Counted from the stretch's first letter, positions 1-7,653 are shown. The stretch is 16,998 nucleotides of DNA from Candidatus Latescibacterota bacterium (GCA_016207265.1 JACQPZ010000083.1:1-16998), one strand, 5' to 3'. Made by a program: numbers and translations. The notes: a model not told the origin generated them from the letters alone.

Positions 1-984
1 ATCCAGCGCGGTCTCGTCGAGAGCCCGGTTCAATCCCAGGATTCCTCCGAAGGCCGAGAGGGAATCCGCCTCGCGGGCCGCGAGGAGTGCCTCCGCGGCG
101 GACGGTGCGAGCGCCGCCCCGGATGGATTGCGGTGCTTCACGACGACGGCGGCCGTCTCGTCGAACTCGCGAAGGAGGGAGAGCGCAGCCTCCACGTCCA
201 GGAGATTGTTGTACGAGAGCGTCTTTCCCCGGATCTGGACCAGCGACTCGATCGCGCCGTCGGATTCAGGGGCGTAGAGCGCCCCCTTCTGCCCCGGGTT
301 CTCGCCGTACCGCAGCTCCTGAACGAGACGGTACCGTTGCTCGATTCGCGGAGGCAGCGCGCCGGCCGTGCCGGCGCCCGAGGCTGCGTCGGCGCGGCCG
401 AGATACCGCGCGATCGTCGCGTCGTACTCCGAGGTGCGCTCGAACGCGCGGCGGGCGTAGCGCTCCGCCATCTCGCTCGGGATCGTCCCCCGGTTTCGCT
501 CGAGCGCTTCGACCACCTGGGCGTACTGGTCCGGGCTCACCACGACCAGAACGCCGGCGTGGTTCTTCGCGGCGGCCCGGATGAGCGCGGGTCCCCCGAT
601 GTCGATCTGCTCGATCGCTTCCAAGTCGGAGATCCCCGGGCGCCCCACCGTCTCCTCGAAAGGATACAGGTTCACGACGACCATCTCGATCGAGACGATC
701 CCGTGGCGGTGCCGCTCCTCCTCGTCGGAAGGGTGCCCCCTGCGGTAGAGGATCCCTCCATGAATCGCGGGATGGAGGGACTTCACGCGGCCTCCGAAAA
801 GCTCGGGATAACCCGTGATCTCGGAGACGTCGCGGACGGAGATTCCCGCGTCCAGGAGCGCGCGCGCGGTGCCGCCCGTGGACACGATCTTCACCCCGTG
901 CCGCGCGAGGCCGTTCGCGAGGTCGATCAGGCCGGTTTTGTCCGAAACGGAGAGGAGCGCCCGGCCGATCCGGATCGGGCTCAC
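1..984 (-). CDS. purH: Bifunctional AICAR formyltransferase / IMP cyclohydrolase PurH, C-terminus cut by window edge
   Basis: Catalyses the last two steps of de novo IMP synthesis in the cytoplasm: formylation of AICAR, then ring closure. The frame starts at a GTG (984-982) and stays open to position 1, giving 328 codons; the usual family length is about 510-530, so roughly the last third is missing. The N-terminal MGS-like cyclohydrolase domain is clear from SVSDKTGL near residue 13, IVSTGGTARAL, GGRVKSLHPAIHGGIL and VVNLYPFEETV. The formyltransferase domain begins with VKHRNPSGAA, whose Lys283-His284 match the catalytic KH pair, followed by SAFGGILGLNR close to the edge. The family motif normally reads KHxNPCG; here Cys is Ser. 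The start overlaps the purC stop as GTGA, and the sequence just upstream offers no good Shine-Dalgarno, so translational coupling is likely. Confidence 0.95.
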   Translation of the reverse strand, partial: MSPIRIGRALLSVSDKTGLIDLANGLARHGVKIVSTGGTARALLDAGISVRDVSEITGYPELFGGRVKSLHPAIHGGILYRRGHPSDEEERHRHGIVSIEMVVVNLYPFEETVGRPGISDLEAIEQIDIGGPALIRAAAKNHAGVLVVVSPDQYAQVVEALERNRGTIPSEMAERYARRAFERTSEYDATIARYLGRADAASGAGTAGALPPRIEQRYRLVQELRYGENPGQKGALYAPESDGAIESLVQIRGKTLSYNNLLDVEAALSLLREFDETAAVVVKHRNPSGAALAPSAAEALLAAREADSLSAFGGILGLNRALDETALD

Positions 985-1883
985 GGGCTGGGAGGGCCCC
1001 CGGTGATGGCGGCGAGCGCTCCTTCGTACCGGCGGCTCGCTTTCTCCACGACGTCGTCGGGAAGGCGCGGAGGGGGCGGCGTGCGGTTCCAGGCGACGGA
1101 ATCCAGGAAGTCGCGGATCACCTGCTTGTCGAAGCTGTCCTGGGAAACGCCTTCCCGGTAGGTCGCGGCCGGCCAGTAGCGGGATGAATCGGGGGAAAGC
1201 GCCTCGTCGATCCATAGGACCGCACCGTCGCGCTCCCCGAACTCGAATTTCGTGTCCGCGAGGATGAACCCGCGCCGGAGCGCGTGCTCGGCCGCCGCCT
1301 TGTAGATCGCGAGGCTTACCGCGCGCAGCCGCTCGGCGACCGGCCCTCCGACGATCGCGACCATGCGGTCGAACGTGATGTTCTCGTCGTGACCCTCGCT
1401 CGCCTTCGTCGCCGGCGTGAAGATCGGCTCGGGGAGCTTGGACGAGAGCGCGAGCCCGGGCGGGAGCGCGACGCCGCACACGGCTCCGCCGGCCCTGTAC
1501 TCCTTGTACCCCGATCCAGCGAGGTACCCGCGGACGACGCACTCCACGTCGTATCGCTTCGCGCGCCGCACGAGCATCGAGCGGCCTTCGAGGAGCGCCG
1601 GGTGCCGGGAGTAGGGCTCGGGAAACGACTTCAGGTCGGTCGTGACGTAGTGGTTGGGCGTGAGATCGCGAAGCCGTTCGAACCAGAACCGCGAGATCTG
1701 GGTGAGGACCCGGCCCTTGCCGGGGATCCCCTCGCGAAGCACAACATCGTAGGCGGAGACCCGGTCGGTCGCGACGATGAGGAGACGATCCCCGATCTCG
1801 TACATGTCGCGCACCTTCCCGGAGTAGTCGGGCTTCCGTCCGGGAATCTCGATCTCCCTCATCGCGCGCTCGGTCGCTCTCAT
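981..1883 (-). CDS. purC: Phosphoribosylaminoimidazole-succinocarboxamide (SAICAR) synthase PurC
   Basis: Condenses CAIR with aspartate using ATP to form SAICAR, in de novo purine synthesis. The 300-residue product shows the family motifs in order: SGKVRDMYEIGDRLLIVATD near the N-terminus, SAYDVVLREGIPGKGRVLTQIS, ECVVRGYLAGSGYKEY, KLPEPIFTPATKA followed by GHDENI, LADTKFEFG, and DEALSPDSSRYWP near the C-terminus. The length fits the roughly 300-residue yeast Ade1-like form rather than the 240-residue E. coli form. The ATG at 1883 is chosen because it overlaps the purN stop as ATGA; a second ATG seven codons downstream (1862, MREIEIPG) is the alternative. The reading frame stays open upstream through purN, but that extension is only antisense-like coding noise. 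It lies in a purN-purC-purH cluster with 4-bp overlaps on both sides. Confidence 0.96.
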   Translation of the reverse strand: MRATERAMREIEIPGRKPDYSGKVRDMYEIGDRLLIVATDRVSAYDVVLREGIPGKGRVLTQISRFWFERLRDLTPNHYVTTDLKSFPEPYSRHPALLEGRSMLVRRAKRYDVECVVRGYLAGSGYKEYRAGGAVCGVALPPGLALSSKLPEPIFTPATKASEGHDENITFDRMVAIVGGPVAERLRAVSLAIYKAAAEHALRRGFILADTKFEFGERDGAVLWIDEALSPDSSRYWPAATYREGVSQDSFDKQVIRDFLDSVAWNRTPPPPRLPDDVVEKASRRYEGALAAITGGPPSP

Positions 1884-2575
1884 CCTCGGTCGCGTCCCTT
1901 CGTCGTGCCGGATCCGGCCGCGGTCGGCCCCGGTCCTGCCGCCCCGGCCGGCGCGTCGGGCCGCTCGATGAGCACGGCGCGTCCTTCGCGACGCACGGCC
2001 CCGCGCTGGATCAGCCCGATCGCGTCCACGTAGAGGCGCTGCTCCACGGGGAGGAGGCGATCGGAAAGCGACTCCTCGGTGTCCCCGGGAAGCACCTCGA
2101 GCGGGGCTTGCAGCAGAATCGGTCCGGTATCCATTCCCGAATCGACGAAGTGGACGGTGGCCCCCGTGACCCTCACGCCCGCTTCGATGGCTTGGCGCTG
2201 CGCGTGAAGGCCGCGGAACGCGGGGAGGAGCGACGGATGTACGTTCAGGATCGGCGCGCCGATCCGGTCGAGGAGATCGGCGCTCAGGAGCCGCATGAAG
2301 CCGCATAGAGCGATCAGCTCGATCCGCTCCTCGCGGAGGATCTCCAGAAGCTGCCGCTCCGCGTCCGGATGGAGTCGGGATCCCGCCGTATCGGGCATGA
2401 GCACCGTGGTCGCCACTCGGAGCGCCCGAACCCGTTCGATCACCGGCGCTCCGCGCCGGTCGGAGACGACGCGGGCCACGTCCGCGCACAACCGGCCGTC
2501 CCGCGAGGCTTCGATCAGGTTCACGGCGTGGCTCCCCCGACCCGACGCCAGCACGAGGAGCCGCAACGACTTCAC
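1880..2575 (-). CDS. purN: Phosphoribosylglycinamide formyltransferase PurN (10-formyl-THF dependent)
   Basis: Transfers a formyl group from 10-formyltetrahydrofolate to GAR, the third step of de novo purine synthesis. The 231-residue product has the GART fold signatures: SGRGSH at residues 11-16, GFMRLLS at 92-98, NVHPSLLPAFRG at 111-122 and VDSGMDTGPI at 144-153. Asn111, His113 and Asp149 line up with the catalytic Asn106, His108 and Asp144 of the E. coli enzyme. The phosphate-loop motif is usually SGxGSN; here the last residue is His. Family members usually end near 190-210 residues, and this one carries an extra Pro/Ala/Gly-rich tail of about 25 residues. The start is GTG at 2575 with only a weak Shine-Dalgarno, 32 bp after the comEC stop. 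Its stop overlaps the purC ATG. Confidence 0.94.
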   Translation of the reverse strand: MKSLRLLVLASGRGSHAVNLIEASRDGRLCADVARVVSDRRGAPVIERVRALRVATTVLMPDTAGSRLHPDAERQLLEILREERIELIALCGFMRLLSADLLDRIGAPILNVHPSLLPAFRGLHAQRQAIEAGVRVTGATVHFVDSGMDTGPILLQAPLEVLPGDTEESLSDRLLPVEQRLYVDAIGLIQRGAVRREGRAVLIERPDAPAGAAGPGPTAAGSGTTKGRDRG

Positions 2576-2607
2576 ACTTCAAGCTATACCATCCGGCCCC
2601 CTCGTTC

Positions 2608-5148
2608 TCAAGGGGATTGTCCCGGGCGGGCTACACGCTGCGTCGGATTCCAGGGGATGAGCTCGGGAGCCGGGTGCGCGCGCGTCGAGACGTAGATTCC
2701 CCCCTCGACGAACGTCAGCCGAATCGAGCCTTCCGCGTCCGTCCTCAACACGCGAGTGCCGCGAAGGAGACAGCGCCCAATCGTCGCGCGATCGGGGTGG
2801 CCGAACCGGTTTCTCTCTCCGCATGAGATGATCGCGATCCGCGGCCGAATCGCGTCGAGCCAGGCCGCGTCGCTCGAGGTCTTGCTCCCGTGATGCGGAA
2901 CCTTGAGGACCGCGGCCGGTCCGACCGACGGAACGAGCGCGACCTCCGCGTCCCGCTCGACGTCGCCGGGGAAACAGACCGAGCCCCGGCCCATGGAGAC
3001 CATCGCGACCAGGGATCGGTTGTTCTCCTCCGTGTTCGCCGTTCCCGCGTGCGGCGGCGTCGGCGCGCGCAGCACTCGGATGGGACGGTCCGCGCCGAGG
3101 GTGATCGTGGTGTCGGACCGGATCGGCGCGAGCCGCCCGCCCGCACGCTCGAGCCCGCGCCGGATGGGATCGCGCCACGGAGCGCCGGGATCGCTCCCGT
3201 TCTCGTAGACGGTCCCGATGAACCCCCGGGCTGCGAGCCACGAGAGCCCGCCGAAGTGGTCGCGATGCGCGTGTGAGAGGATCGCGGCATCGACCCGGAC
3301 GATCCCCTCGGCGCGGAGCGCGGGCTCCACGGCGTAACGACCCTCGTCACGGGACTCCGAGGAAGGGCCCGCGTCCACGAGGAGCGTTCCGCCGGGCGCC
3401 TTCGCGAGCAACGCGTCCCCCTGTCCGACATCCAGCGCGAGCAACCAGGGCGTCTTACTGCTCGATTGCCTCGCCGACGGGACGAACCCTACCCCCCAGG
3501 AAACGGCCAGGGCTGCCGCGGCCGTCCACATCGCCGCGCGCCGGGAGGCACGGCCGCGCTCGATCCGCGACCGCTCCCACACGGCGGCCGCGACGAGAAG
3601 CGCGAACAATCCTGCGACGATCGCCGGGGTCGGGGGCACCGAGCGCACGGGCACGGGGGGGATCGCGCCCGCGATTTGCGCCGTGAGCCAGAGCATGAGG
3701 AGTCCCGGGACCTCGACCGCTCCCGCCGCGGCGGGAGCGAGGGCGGGCAGGATTGCCGCGCAGCCGAGGTGGAGAAGCATCGCCGCCATGAACGCCCCGC
3801 AGAGAGGAATGACGGCCAGATTCAGGATCAGCCCGGCGATCGGAACCGCCCCGAACTGGACGACCTGGATGCCCAGGGTTCCCGCCTCGGCGAACGCCCC
3901 CTGGCGGGCCAGCGAGACGATCGCCCCCGCGGCCGCTCGAGCGCGCGACGCGATGCCTGATCCCGCGTGGGTCAACTCCCGAGACGCGGTCAGTCCTCCC
4001 GCCGCTGAAAGCCCCAGCACCGCGGCGAACGAGAGCTGGAAGCCGGGATCCGCCAGGACCCCGGGATCCCCGATCATGAGGAGGAGTCCCGCGAGCCCCC
4101 ACGCGGCGAATGGGCGCACGGCCGTTCCGCGGAGCCTCCCCCCGCGCATCGCGGTCCACAAGATCGCGGATCGAACGGCCGACGCCGGCGCGCCGACGAG
4201 CAGCACGTAGGCCCACAGGAAGGCGAGCTCGGTAAGGAGCGCGGGGATCGCCGGCAGCCTCACGGCCACCACGACCACTCCCACGATCGCCGCGAGCACG
4301 CAGACATGGAGGCCCGAGATCGAGAGGATGTGGATCGTGCCGCCGTCCCGAAAGGCGTCGCGGACCGAAGGGGCGATGCCGGATCGGTCCCCCAGCGACA
4401 TGCCGCGCGCCAGCGCCGCGACCGGACCGCTCAGGTCCCGCGAAAACATCCTCGCGAGGCGGTGACGCATGAGCCCGCTCCAGAGAACCTCGGATTCGTG
4501 CGGCTCCGGGCTCAGCGCGATCGTGGTCGGATCCAGGTCGACCGTGCCGGAGAGGCGAAGACGCTCGAGCCATCGGCCCGGGGCTCCGCAGCCTGGATTG
4601 CGCGCGTCTTCCGGCGGGCGGTACTCGCCACGAAGCGCGATCCAGAGTCCCGGCGAGGCCCACGTGGGTTGCGGCGCGTCCCGGTCCCAGCGCAGGACCA
4701 GCGTCGCCCGGCATGACGCTTCGGTCGATCCGACGCGCACGGAGCGCGCCTCGAGGAGGACCGTCGCGCTCTTGGCGTCGGCCGGCACGGTTTCGACAAT
4801 GAGTCCGGAAACCTCGATCGCGGTCCGACGCGGGTGGACCGGAAGCGGACGGGCTGCTCGGTCGGCTTCGGCCCGAAGGCATCCTCCCGCCGCGAGGAGC
4901 GCCGCCGCCCCGCTCATGATCTCGATCGGGCGCACGATCCCTCGCGAGACGGACCGGTTGGGGCGCCTCCCGCCGGCCAACGCGGCCGAGAGGGAGAGCG
5001 CGCCGAGCAGGCCCGCCGCGACGCGGAGGGTCGATTCCGCTGCGGCCGGGACCGGTGCGGTCCCGGCGGCCGCGTATCCCATCAAGAGCAGAAGCCAGAG
5101 CCGGACGGGCACCGGCAGATGCGCCGGCCCGGCCGCGAATGCGCGCAA
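2608..5148 (-). CDS. comEC: ComEC/Rec2-family DNA internalization channel with metallo-beta-lactamase-like domain
   Basis: Polytopic inner-membrane protein of natural transformation, expected to pass single-stranded DNA into the cytoplasm. In the 846 residues, an N-terminal hydrophobic region and an OB-like DUF4131 region (about 1-210) precede the Competence domain (about 228-500), which contains DRSGI near 254 and HILSISGLHV at 273-282 plus many hydrophobic helices. A C-terminal metallo-beta-lactamase-like domain follows from about 567: LDVGQGDALL, SHAHRDHFGG with His626, His628, Asp630 and His631, FPGD ending at Asp729, and VPHHGSKTS with His752-His753. All metal ligands are present, so nuclease-type activity is plausible. 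The start given is TTG at 5148 with GGCGG upstream; a GTG at 5112 is an alternative. No other competence gene is visible here. It sits 88 bp after the PEGA protein and 32 bp before purN. Confidence 0.9.
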   Translation of the reverse strand: MRAFAAGPAHLPVPVRLWLLLLMGYAAAGTAPVPAAAESTLRVAAGLLGALSLSAALAGGRRPNRSVSRGIVRPIEIMSGAAALLAAGGCLRAEADRAARPLPVHPRRTAIEVSGLIVETVPADAKSATVLLEARSVRVGSTEASCRATLVLRWDRDAPQPTWASPGLWIALRGEYRPPEDARNPGCGAPGRWLERLRLSGTVDLDPTTIALSPEPHESEVLWSGLMRHRLARMFSRDLSGPVAALARGMSLGDRSGIAPSVRDAFRDGGTIHILSISGLHVCVLAAIVGVVVVAVRLPAIPALLTELAFLWAYVLLVGAPASAVRSAILWTAMRGGRLRGTAVRPFAAWGLAGLLLMIGDPGVLADPGFQLSFAAVLGLSAAGGLTASRELTHAGSGIASRARAAAGAIVSLARQGAFAEAGTLGIQVVQFGAVPIAGLILNLAVIPLCGAFMAAMLLHLGCAAILPALAPAAAGAVEVPGLLMLWLTAQIAGAIPPVPVRSVPPTPAIVAGLFALLVAAAVWERSRIERGRASRRAAMWTAAAALAVSWGVGFVPSARQSSSKTPWLLALDVGQGDALLAKAPGGTLLVDAGPSSESRDEGRYAVEPALRAEGIVRVDAAILSHAHRDHFGGLSWLAARGFIGTVYENGSDPGAPWRDPIRRGLERAGGRLAPIRSDTTITLGADRPIRVLRAPTPPHAGTANTEENNRSLVAMVSMGRGSVCFPGDVERDAEVALVPSVGPAAVLKVPHHGSKTSSDAAWLDAIRPRIAIISCGERNRFGHPDRATIGRCLLRGTRVLRTDAEGSIRLTFVEGGIYVSTRAHPAPELIPWNPTQRVARPGQSP

Positions 5149-5180
5149 GAATGTGCCGCCGCTCGGGGCGTTGGAACGTG

Positions 5181-5226
5181 GCGCGCGGGCGGTGAGACCG
5201 CGGCGCGCGCCGGCCCTGCATCAGGG
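5181..5226. other. GC-rich hairpins between the PEGA-protein gene and comEC
   Basis: The 88-bp gap holds two inverted repeats. At 5181-5208 gcgcgc and gcggt pair with accgc and gcgcgc around a gag loop, with a small internal bulge. At 5214-5226 ccctg pairs with caggg around a cat loop. Neither is followed by a T-run in the minus direction, so a classical intrinsic terminator is not supported. They could slow or partly end transcription before comEC. Confidence 0.3.
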
Positions 5227-5236
5227 GGCGGGCCGA

Positions 5237-7354
5237 TCAGTCCTTGACGGGGATCGTGAAGATCTCGGAGTAAAGCTCGCGACCCGCGGCGCCGACCGCC
5301 TTGAAATAGACTTTCACCTGACGGGTCGCGTTACGAACGACTTCGGGAGGCAGGAGCGCCGCGAAGGACTTCGAGGCCTCGTCGATGCGGGTCATCCGTC
5401 TCGGCTGATAGGAGCCGTCGGGAGGAGCGGCGTACACCCAGATGGCCATCGATCGATCCCACTCGGCCTCCGGGAGCGAGATCGTGACCGGGAGCGGGTT
5501 CGATCGCGAGACGGACGCGGGCGGCGTGAAGCGGAGCGGTTCCTCCGAATTCGCGCCGAACTCCCCCGTCACGAATTGCTCGCCGCCGGCCTTCACGTCC
5601 AGCACCGAGATCTGGGGCGGGAACTGGCGCCGCACGACGCGGACGCTGTGCGTTCCGGGTTTGACCTCCACGGTGAGCGGCGTGACGCCGCGCATCTCGC
5701 CGTCCACCCAGACCGGGTCTCCCCGCCCGGCCTCGAAGCCCGTGTCGCTCAGGAGCGCGCTTCGGATGGTCACGCGTCCGGCATCGGGCGCCGGTCCGGC
5801 GCTTCCGACCAGCTCGACGCGCGCGCCCTGGAGCACCTCCACCTCCTGGGCGGTGGTGTTGAGCCCCGGCCCGCCGAAGCGAACGAGGTGTTTTCCCACG
5901 ACCACGCTGTCGAGGACGAGCGGCGTGGAACCGGCGTACGCGCCGTCGAGATAAATGTCGAGCAGCCTCGCCGGATCCGAAGACCGGAGCGAAACGGATC
6001 CGAGGAGTCTCGAATGAAGGGCGAGGCGGGCGCCCTGGGTCACCTCGACCGTATCGCGCAGCCCGCCGTAAGCTCCCCAATCCATTTCGATCGTGTGGAT
6101 TCCCGGCGCGATCGAGACGTCCGTCGCGGGCGTCCGCGTTTCGAGCGCCGCGCCGTCGATGCGGACCGACGCGCCCGGAGGATCGGTGTAGAGATCCAGC
6201 CGTCCGCCGGTACCGAACGGCATCGCCGCCTCCTGGATCTTCGCCTTCGGGGCCCCGAGAATCCCCGGGACGATCGCTCGGATCAGGAGCGCGACCGCGA
6301 TGATCGCGAGCGCGCCTCCTCCCCAGATGGCCCCCCATTCGTACCAGGGCCTCCTCTCGATGAATGATTCGTGCGCCCCGGGCCGGGGCAACCCCACGTC
6401 CAGGCGCGGAATCCGCGTCGCGGTGTCGGGGAGCGGCTCCAGGTGGGCCGGGGCTTTCGGACTCTCCGGAGTGTCGATCGAGGGCCCGATCGGCTCCGCC
6501 TCGAATGATCGCTCCGCCGGCTCGGCTTCGAGCGACCGCCCGACCGGCTCGACTTCGAGCGAGCGCTCGATCGGCTCGATTTCGAGCGGCGCATCCACCG
6601 GTTCGCCGGCGCTGCCGGTCGTCTCCTCGCCGCGCGGGTAGGCGGAAAGGCTCGGAGCGGGCGCGTCGGGCACAATCCTTCGCGCGTCGCGCTCGTCCGA
6701 ACGCTCCGCCGAGGCGACGAAGATCGCTACGCGTCCCTTGTCCGACGAGCCCTGGACGGCGGCATTCAGGAACGACCCGGCATCGCGAGCCGCGGAGAGA
6801 TCCCGCGCGAGCACGCTCAGCTCGCCTTCCCGAAGCGGGTGCGTCGAGAGGACGTAGCAATCGTCCGACTGCGCGAGGACCGGAACCAGCTCGAGCTTCA
6901 CTTGTGTTTCGGAGCCGAGCGAACCCGGCGGCGGCCCGGGGCTTTCGTGCCCGGGGGCGCGCCCCAGGCGGGAAAGGGCTCCCTCTCGGAATCGATAGCA
7001 AGGGCAGTCGCCGGCGATGAGCGCCATGCCCTCCCCTTCGGTGAAGAGAAGCACGAGGGTCGAGATCCAGGTCCGCTCGCGCTCCGGCCTCGCCATGAGC
7101 TCCCCGTGCACGGCGCGCAGGGTAGCGATCGCGCGACGGAGCGGAGTCTCGCCCGACTCGCTCCTCGCAAGGAGAGCAAGCGAGAGCTTCTCCTTGACCC
7201 AGATCGTCGGGTCGATCACGTCCGCGAACGTCATCGCGCCCCGGGCGACGAACGCGAACCCCCTCTCGGCATCGAGGTGGGCGAGCGCACCCTCCTGATC
7301 CGGATTTCTCACGAGTCCTTCGATGCGGATCGGCTTCACGACGACGGCACCCAT
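5237..7354 (-). CDS. Membrane protein with degenerate PP2C/PPM-like domain, repeat linker, one TM helix and PEGA-like repeats
   Basis: Of 705 residues, about 1-215 resemble a PPM (PP2C) phosphatase: GLVRNPDQ at 13-20 where NED is usual, FAFVARGAMT at 33-42 where ADGMGG is usual, GDCPCYRFREG at 115-125 matching the GDSRxYxxRxG strand, STHPL at 170-174 where SDGL is usual, and SSDKGRVAIFV matching DNxT. The metal-binding Asp residues of DGMGG and SDGL are gone, so it is probably a pseudophosphatase acting as a binding or sensory module. A 4 x 9-residue repeat (258-293) leads to a TM helix at about 342-363. Three PEGA-like repeats (about 384-448, 451-516, 526-597) and a beta-rich C-terminus follow, presumably outside the membrane. 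The start is ATG at 7354, just after a strong promoter; the frame runs open to 7549, but that part lies upstream of the promoter. Function unknown; a cell-envelope sensor or anchor is inferred. Confidence 0.8.
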   Translation of the reverse strand: MGAVVVKPIRIEGLVRNPDQEGALAHLDAERGFAFVARGAMTFADVIDPTIWVKEKLSLALLARSESGETPLRRAIATLRAVHGELMARPERERTWISTLVLLFTEGEGMALIAGDCPCYRFREGALSRLGRAPGHESPGPPPGSLGSETQVKLELVPVLAQSDDCYVLSTHPLREGELSVLARDLSAARDAGSFLNAAVQGSSDKGRVAIFVASAERSDERDARRIVPDAPAPSLSAYPRGEETTGSAGEPVDAPLEIEPIERSLEVEPVGRSLEAEPAERSFEAEPIGPSIDTPESPKAPAHLEPLPDTATRIPRLDVGLPRPGAHESFIERRPWYEWGAIWGGGALAIIAVALLIRAIVPGILGAPKAKIQEAAMPFGTGGRLDLYTDPPGASVRIDGAALETRTPATDVSIAPGIHTIEMDWGAYGGLRDTVEVTQGARLALHSRLLGSVSLRSSDPARLLDIYLDGAYAGSTPLVLDSVVVGKHLVRFGGPGLNTTAQEVEVLQGARVELVGSAGPAPDAGRVTIRSALLSDTGFEAGRGDPVWVDGEMRGVTPLTVEVKPGTHSVRVVRRQFPPQISVLDVKAGGEQFVTGEFGANSEEPLRFTPPASVSRSNPLPVTISLPEAEWDRSMAIWVYAAPPDGSYQPRRMTRIDEASKSFAALLPPEVVRNATRQVKVYFKAVGAAGRELYSEIFTIPVKD
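6476..6583 (-). repeat. Four tandem 27-bp units encoding a 9-residue acidic linker repeat
   Basis: Units at 6476-6502, 6503-6529, 6530-6556 and 6557-6583 encode, from the C-terminal side, EAEPIGPSI, EAEPAERSF, EVEPVGRSL and EIEPIERSL. The consensus is ExEPxxRS(L/F), residues 258-293 of the PEGA protein. The units are similar in DNA but not identical, so the repeat is old enough to have diverged while keeping the Glu-x-Glu-Pro core. It lies between the PPM-like domain and the TM helix. Confidence 0.85.
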
Positions 7355-7363
7355 CGGGAACGC

Positions 7364-7392
7364 AGAATATGGGGGGCTTATTCCGGTGTCAA
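7364..7392 (-). promoter_or_regulatory. Sigma70-like promoter of the PPM/PEGA gene, predicted near-leaderless transcript
   Basis: On the minus strand TTGACA (7392-7387), a 17-nt spacer and TATTCT (7369-7364) give a perfect -35, optimal spacing and a 4/6 -10. Only 9 nt separate the -10 from the ATG at 7354. A start 6-8 nt after the -10 would leave a leader of about 0-4 nt, which fits the absence of a Shine-Dalgarno before this ATG. Confidence 0.65.
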
Positions 7393-7431
7393 CCCGGCCT
7401 TCTTCGCCATGATGGCATGGCACTTGCCTAC

Positions 7432-7443
7432 ACACCATGGTGT
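7432..7443. promoter_or_regulatory. Perfect 12-bp palindrome, possible operator
   Basis: The sequence acaccatggtgt reads the same on both strands. It sits about 40 bp upstream of the -35 of the PEGA-gene promoter and about 65 bp before the candidate -35 for the divergent slt-type gene. This is a typical place for a dimeric regulator to bind. No regulator is identified. Confidence 0.35.
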
Positions 7444-7507
7444 TAACGCGCTTCAGTTGGATTGAGGGCCCGGTCCGAGGCCTGGCCGGCGATCCGGGCA
7501 TTGAGGG

Positions 7508-7536
7508 TTGCAATCTGCACGCCCGCGGGGTAGCCT
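7508..7536 (+). promoter_or_regulatory. Candidate promoter for the lytic transglycosylase gene
   Basis: TTGCAA (7508-7513), a 17-nt spacer and TAGCCT (7531-7536) form a moderate sigma70-like match. The start would lie near 7543, leaving a leader of about 110 nt before the TTG start codon. The match is weak enough to occur by chance. Confidence 0.3.
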
Positions 7537-7653
7537 CGCCGGGCCGCAACGCAATCCGTGCATCACCTGATCATGTGCTCATATCCGGGCGGACGGCTCT
7601 ACTGACGAGGCCTCGAGTCCGCCGGGAAGGTCCGACAACCGACGGAGGCCCCG

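Larger units (their letters stand above)
7355..7653. other. Divergent intergenic region with promoters and palindromes
   Basis: This 299-bp gap separates the minus-strand PEGA-protein gene from the plus-strand lytic transglycosylase gene. It contains a strong minus-strand promoter, a weaker plus-strand promoter candidate and a perfect 12-bp palindrome, listed separately. Further short symmetric elements are gccat-g-atggc (7406-7416) and ggca-ct-tgcc (7419-7428). No coding frame in it looks real. Confidence 0.7.

Noticed and set aside
1884..2582. Long open frame upstream of purC
   Set aside because: It lies inside purN in another frame and has no homology; SAICAR synthase begins at 1883 or 1862.
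2598..2615. cccct/agggg inverted repeat at the comEC stop as a terminator
   Set aside because: Only five base pairs with an 8-nt loop and no T-run; termination before purN is not supported.
4469..6367. 632-codon plus-strand open frame
   Set aside because: It is antisense to comEC and the PEGA gene and consists of Arg/Ala/Gly-rich low-complexity sequence, as expected for antisense frames in GC-rich coding DNA.
7378..7443. Short minus-strand peptide reading CVGKCHAIMAKKAGLTPE before a stop, resembling a haem-binding motif
   Set aside because: The spacing is CxxxCH rather than CxxCH, it has no start codon or ribosome-binding site, and it lies across the promoter and palindrome.
7355..7549. In-frame N-terminal extension of the PPM/PEGA protein by 65 residues
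   Set aside because: It would cover the strong promoter, has no ribosome-binding site, and its composition (Pro/Arg/Cys scatter) is unlike the following domain.
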